Under the pieces are notes generated by a model. The model was not told where the DNA came from. It searched no databases and worked only from the letters and a program-made list of their open reading frames with translations. A DNA stretch of 32,467 nt, from NCBI RefSeq assembly GCF_001642695.1, contig NZ_LWCC02000108.1, positions 1 through 32,467 on the forward strand. Direction: 5' to 3'. The stretch comes from Streptomyces chilikensis (GTDB lineage Bacteria > Actinomycetota > Actinomycetes > Streptomycetales > Streptomycetaceae). The position numbers and the translations under genes were made by a program. Each line of letters starts with the position of its first letter. Within the stretch, counting starts at the first letter, position 1. This document shows positions 29,363 through 32,467 of the stretch, piece after piece.

Positions 29363-30667
29363 CTACCGCTCCAGGGCCGTGAGCGCCCGCTGCGCCAGCG
29401 GGTGGGAGCGGACGATCTCGGCGAGGGTGGTCGCGCCGCGGGTGATGTCGGCGAACGACCGCCAGACGGGCCGGAAGCCGGTGATCGCGGCGTGGAACGT
29501 TCCGGGCCTGCGTTCGAAGACGGCCAGCAGTTTCCGTCCCACGCTCATCTCCACGCCGAGACCGGCCTTGACCGCGAAGGCGTAGTTGAGCGACTCGCGC
29601 CGCACGTCCACGGCGTCGTGCGCCTCGGCGATCCGCACCGCCCACTCGCCGGCCAGCCGTCCGGAGCGCAGCGCGAAGGAGATGCCCTCGCGGGTCCACG
29701 GCTCCAGCAGGCCCGCCGCGTCTCCGCAGACCAGCACGCGGCCCCGGGAGAGCGGCGAGTCGTCGGTGCGGCAGCGGGTCAGGTGGCCGGAGGAGATGGC
29801 GGGCTCGAAACCGGCCAGGCCGAGCCGGCCGATGAAGTCCTCCAGGTAGCGCTTGGTCGCCGCGCCCTCGCCCCGCGCGGAGATCACGCCGACGGTCAGG
29901 GTGTCGCCCTTGGGGAACACCCACCCGTAGCTGCCGGGCAGCGGACCCCAGTCGATCAGCACGCGCCCGCGCCAGTCCTCCGCGACCGTCTCCGGCACCG
30001 GGATCTCGGCCTCGAGGCCCAGGTCGACCTGGCCCACCTTGACGCCGACGTGGGCCGCCGTCCGGCCGGCGCTGCCGTCGGCGCCGACCACCGCGCGGGC
30101 CAGCAGCGTCTCGCCGCCCTGGAGCACCACGGCGACGGTGCGGCGGTCGGGGACCGTGGGGCCGTGCTGCTCGATCCGGGAGACCGTGACTCCGGTGCGC
30201 AGTTCGGCCCCGGCCTTCTGGGCGCTCTCCACCAGCCGGTGGTCGAACTCCGAGCGGTCGACCAGGCCGAAGAGCATCCGGCGGGAACGGCGGGTGCGGG
30301 CGAATCGGCCGTTGTGGGAGAAGGTGACCGCGTGCACCCGGTCCCGCAGGGGGAGCTCGAAGCCGGGTGGCAGGGCGTCCCGGGAAGGGCCGATGATGCC
30401 GCCGCCGCAGGTCTTGTAGCGGGGCAGCTCCGCCTTCTCCAGCAGCAGCACGCGCCGTCCCGCGACCGCGGCCGCGTAGGCGGCGGCGGATCCCGACGGG
30501 CCCGCCCCCACCACCACGACGTCCCAGACGCCTTCGTCGCCCGCTCCCCGGCCGGCCGGGTCCTCCGCCCGCGCGGTCCGCGCCGGCTCGCCGTCCCCGG
30601 ATTCCCGCGCCGGGTCCGACGCGCCGTCCCGGCCGTTCTGCCCGTTCTGCCCGTTCTCGCCGCTCAC
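29363..30667 (-). CDS. Geranylgeranyl reductase-family FAD oxidoreductase
   Basis: A 434-residue flavoprotein of the geranylgeranyl reductase family (p-hydroxybenzoate hydroxylase fold). A low-complexity head rich in Gly/Asn/Gln/Glu (residues 1-47) precedes the Rossmann motif VWDVVVVGAGPSGSAAAYAA. Then come LPRYKTCGGGIIG, the family motif contacting FAD; LVDRSEFDHRL; VVGADGSAGRTA; and VCGDAAGLLEPWTREGISFA, the second FAD-binding motif. Family members hydrogenate isoprenoid chains of quinones, lipids or chlorophyll precursors; in Streptomyces menaquinone side-chain reduction is the likely role (inference). GTG 30667 starts at SGENGQ; an in-frame GTG at 30718 would add 17 residues. Start choice is uncertain because neither has a good Shine-Dalgarno. 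Confidence 0.85.
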   Translation of the reverse strand: MSGENGQNGQNGRDGASDPARESGDGEPARTARAEDPAGRGAGDEGVWDVVVVGAGPSGSAAAYAAAVAGRRVLLLEKAELPRYKTCGGGIIGPSRDALPPGFELPLRDRVHAVTFSHNGRFARTRRSRRMLFGLVDRSEFDHRLVESAQKAGAELRTGVTVSRIEQHGPTVPDRRTVAVVLQGGETLLARAVVGADGSAGRTAAHVGVKVGQVDLGLEAEIPVPETVAEDWRGRVLIDWGPLPGSYGWVFPKGDTLTVGVISARGEGAATKRYLEDFIGRLGLAGFEPAISSGHLTRCRTDDSPLSRGRVLVCGDAAGLLEPWTREGISFALRSGRLAGEWAVRIAEAHDAVDVRRESLNYAFAVKAGLGVEMSVGRKLLAVFERRPGTFHAAITGFRPVWRSFADITRGATTLAEIVRSHPLAQRALTALER

Positions 30668-30891
30668 GATCGCCAACCGCTCCCGATCACCAGTCAAGAT
30701 GCCTGCCGAACTGTCCACCGCATCCTACGGCGGCGATCGCCGCAGGTGGCTGTGGGAGTATCGACGGTGCGGACCGCGGAACCACACGCGTCCGCCCGTC
30801 CCCGTACAGGGCCCTGCGTGCGCGATCCCCTCATGGGGGACCGCCGTGCGGGGCCGCTGTGCCGGCCACCGGGCGGCACCGCCCGCCCGGA

Positions 30892-30914
30892 TCCGTGCGG
30901 GCGGCCCGCACGGA
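30892..30914. repeat. 23-base perfect palindrome in leader of dipeptidase gene
   Basis: TCCGTGCGGGC (30892-30902), one base, then GCCCGCACGGA (30904-30914). It ends 40 bases before the dipeptidase ATG. It could be an operator or an RNA hairpin in the leader. The rest of 30668-30954 shows only GCGGCGATCGCCGC (30730-30743), another palindrome, and no gene. Confidence 0.6.
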
Positions 30915-30954
30915 CGGTCCGACGTGAGACCCGAGAGTTACGAGGAGCCCCGCA

Positions 30955-32310
30955 ATGTCGTCGAACCCGGTCGCCGCGACCGTCGCCTCGCTGATGCCGA
31001 GAGCGAAGGAGGAACTCGCCGAGCTGGTCGCCTTCAAGTCGGTCGCCGACTTCGAGCAGTTCCCCCGTGGCGAGAGCGAGGGCGCCGCGAACTGGGTCGC
31101 CGACGCGCTGCGCGCGGAGGGATTCCAGGACGTCGCCCTGCTCGACACCCCGGACGGCACGCAGTCCGTGTACGGGTGCCTGCCCGGCCCCGCGGGGTCC
31201 CGGACCGTGCTGCTGTACGCCCACTACGACGTCCAGCCGCCGCTGGACGAGGCGGCGTGGGTGTCCCCGCCGTTCGAGCTCACGGAGCGGGACGGCCGCT
31301 GGTACGGGCGCGGCGCCGCCGACTGCAAGGGCGGCGTGATCATGCACCTGCTGGCGCTGCGCGCCCTCAAGGCGAACGGCGGCGTGCCGGTCACCGTCAA
31401 GGTGATCGCCGAGGGTTCCGAGGAGCAGGGCACCGGCGGCCTGGAGCGGTACGCCGAGGAGCACCCCGACCTGCTGGCCGCGGACGCGATCGTGATCGGC
31501 GACTCGGGCAACTTCCGGGTGGGCCTGCCGACCGCCACGGCCACCCTGCGCGGTATGACCATGGTGCGGATCCAGATGGACACGCTGCAGGGCAACCTGC
31601 ACTCCGGGCAGTTCGGCGGCGCCGCCCCGGACGCGCTGGCGGCGCTGATCCGCGTCCTGGACTCGCTGCGCGGCGAGGACGGTTCGACGACGGTGGACGG
31701 CCTGACCGGTGACACGGTCTGGGAGGGTCTCCAGTACGACGAGGAGCAGTTCCGCGCCGACGCCAAGGTGCTGGACGGTGTCGGACTGATCGGTTCCGGT
31801 ACGGTCGCCGACCGGATCTGGGCGCGGCCCGCGGTCACCGTGCTGGGCATCGACTGCCCGCCGGTGGTCGGTGCCACGCCGTCGGTGCAGGCGAGCGCGC
31901 GGGCGCTGGTGAGCCTGCGGGTGCCGCCGGGTGTGGACGCCTCGGAGGCCTCCGAGCTGCTCCGGGCGCACGTGGAGCGCCACACCCCGTGGGGGGCCCG
32001 GGTCGTCGTCGAGCAGGTCGGCCACGGCCAGCCGTTCAGCGCCGACACCGGCAGTCCGGCCTACACGGCGATGGCGCGGGCCATGGCGGAGGCCTACCCG
32101 GGCCAGGAGATGCAGCTCGCCGGGCAGGGCGGCTCCATCCCCCTGTGCAACACCCTCGGGACGCTGTACCCGAAGGCGGAGGTCCTGCTGATCGGCCTCA
32201 GCGAGCCCGAGGCGCAGATCCACGCGCCGAACGAGAGCGTCTCCCCGGAGGAGCTGGAGCGGCTCTCGGTCGCCGAGGCCCTCTTCCTCCAGATGTACGC
32301 GGCCGGCTGA
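30955..32310 (+). CDS. M20-family dipeptidase (zinc metallopeptidase)
   Basis: A 451-residue cytosolic peptidase of the M20 family. The co-catalytic metal site is complete: H90 in AHYDVQP, D92 as its supporting acid, bridging D123 in GAADCKGG, catalytic and ligand glutamates E156-E157 in EGSEEQG, D183 in GDSG, and H423 in IHAPNES. The lid/dimer domain sits between about residues 200 and 325 (MVRIQMDTLQGNLHSGQFGG). Likely role: cleavage of dipeptides or related amides for amino acid recycling. GAGGAG precedes ATG 30955 by about 7 bases. It is divergent from the reductase gene and followed by a strong terminator. Confidence 0.92.
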   Translation: MSSNPVAATVASLMPRAKEELAELVAFKSVADFEQFPRGESEGAANWVADALRAEGFQDVALLDTPDGTQSVYGCLPGPAGSRTVLLYAHYDVQPPLDEAAWVSPPFELTERDGRWYGRGAADCKGGVIMHLLALRALKANGGVPVTVKVIAEGSEEQGTGGLERYAEEHPDLLAADAIVIGDSGNFRVGLPTATATLRGMTMVRIQMDTLQGNLHSGQFGGAAPDALAALIRVLDSLRGEDGSTTVDGLTGDTVWEGLQYDEEQFRADAKVLDGVGLIGSGTVADRIWARPAVTVLGIDCPPVVGATPSVQASARALVSLRVPPGVDASEASELLRAHVERHTPWGARVVVEQVGHGQPFSADTGSPAYTAMARAMAEAYPGQEMQLAGQGGSIPLCNTLGTLYPKAEVLLIGLSEPEAQIHAPNESVSPEELERLSVAEALFLQMYAAG

Positions 32311-32365
32311 CGCCACCACGGCACGCCCTCGCCCGCCGCGGCCGGCGCCGCCGCGCGGCGACCCA

Positions 32366-32400
32366 ACAGCCCCTCGTACCCGTCCGGGACGAGGGGCTGT
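32366..32400 (+). terminator. Strong terminator after dipeptidase gene
   Basis: ACAGCCCCTCGT (32366-32377) pairs perfectly with ACGAGGGGCTGT (32389-32400), a 12-bp stem with an 11-base loop and no T-run, as is common in Streptomyces. The remaining 67 bases to the window end are GC-rich with CGGCGGCA repeats and no gene. Confidence 0.85.
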
Positions 32401-32467
32401 CACCCGCGGCGGGCGCGGCACGGCGGCGGCACGGCGGCGGCGCCCGCGGACCCGGCGCGGCGGACCC

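Noticed and set aside
32401-32467. CGGCGGCA repeats at the right edge
   Set aside because: Short and cut by the window end; no evidence that they form a defined element.

Overview
The window reads as chromosomal DNA of a Streptomyces or close relative. The base composition is very GC-rich and nearly every real reading frame has G or C at the third codon position. GTG starts are frequent, and several proteins belong to actinomycete-type families (DUF6643-like, DUF6777-like, Rv1733c-like, F420/deazaflavin reductase, ROK, GHKL ATP-binding protein, maleylpyruvate isomerase-fold protein). No rRNA, tRNA, CRISPR array, intact insertion sequence or prophage is visible. Most of the window looks like core or semi-core chromosome; the stretch from about 18.0 to 21.0 kb looks accessory and decayed.

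Layout. 1-2.5 kb: the start of a divergent glutamate racemase-like gene (cut by the window edge), an orphan HpnB-type glycosyltransferase and a Pro/Tyr-rich Streptomyces protein. 2.5-4.1 kb: a MOSC protein and an Rv1733c-like membrane protein. 4.2-9.1 kb: an unusual parallel beta-helix/AAA+ ATPase fusion that converges on, and overlaps by 31 bases, a gene for a roughly 11-helix membrane alpha/beta hydrolase. 9.4-15.5 kb: a DeoR regulator, a Cds1-like PLP enzyme, a small unknown protein, a GHKL ATP-binding protein, a ROK regulator and an RlmG-like rRNA methyltransferase. 15.8-18.0 kb: a maleylpyruvate isomerase-fold protein, then a TetR regulator divergent from a deazaflavin-dependent reductase with several shared operators between them. 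18.0-21.0 kb: a small membrane protein, a probably frameshifted unknown ORF, an APH-type kinase, and a two-ORF remnant whose second part resembles a CdiI-type immunity protein broken by a frameshift. 21.0-25.7 kb: a DUF6777-like secreted or anchored protein, a DUF4184-like membrane protein, a PadR regulator coupled to a membrane protein, and a VOC-fold protein divergent from a MarR regulator. 26.1-28.9 kb: a probable operon of a CPBP protease, a NarL-type histidine kinase and a response regulator. 29.0-32.4 kb: a small unknown ORF, a geranylgeranyl reductase-family flavoprotein, an M20 dipeptidase and a strong terminator.

How genes work together. Four regulatory arrangements can be read from the DNA. 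(1) MarR/VOC: two identical-spacing palindromes sit on both promoters. (2) TetR/F420 reductase: at least three related operators lie between them. (3) PadR/membrane protein: the genes overlap as GTGA. (4) CPBP-kinase-regulator: tight spacing with Shine-Dalgarno sites. Nine genes spread over the window share one start architecture: a -10-like hexamer 6 or 7 bases before the start codon and no Shine-Dalgarno sequence. This suggests leaderless mRNAs.

The most unusual object is the beta-helix/AAA+ protein: its helix has about fifteen 23-residue coils with a cysteine at the same place in thirteen of them. I see no complete known defence or toxin system here. The best candidates for something undescribed are this ATPase with its convergent membrane hydrolase, and the decayed immunity region.
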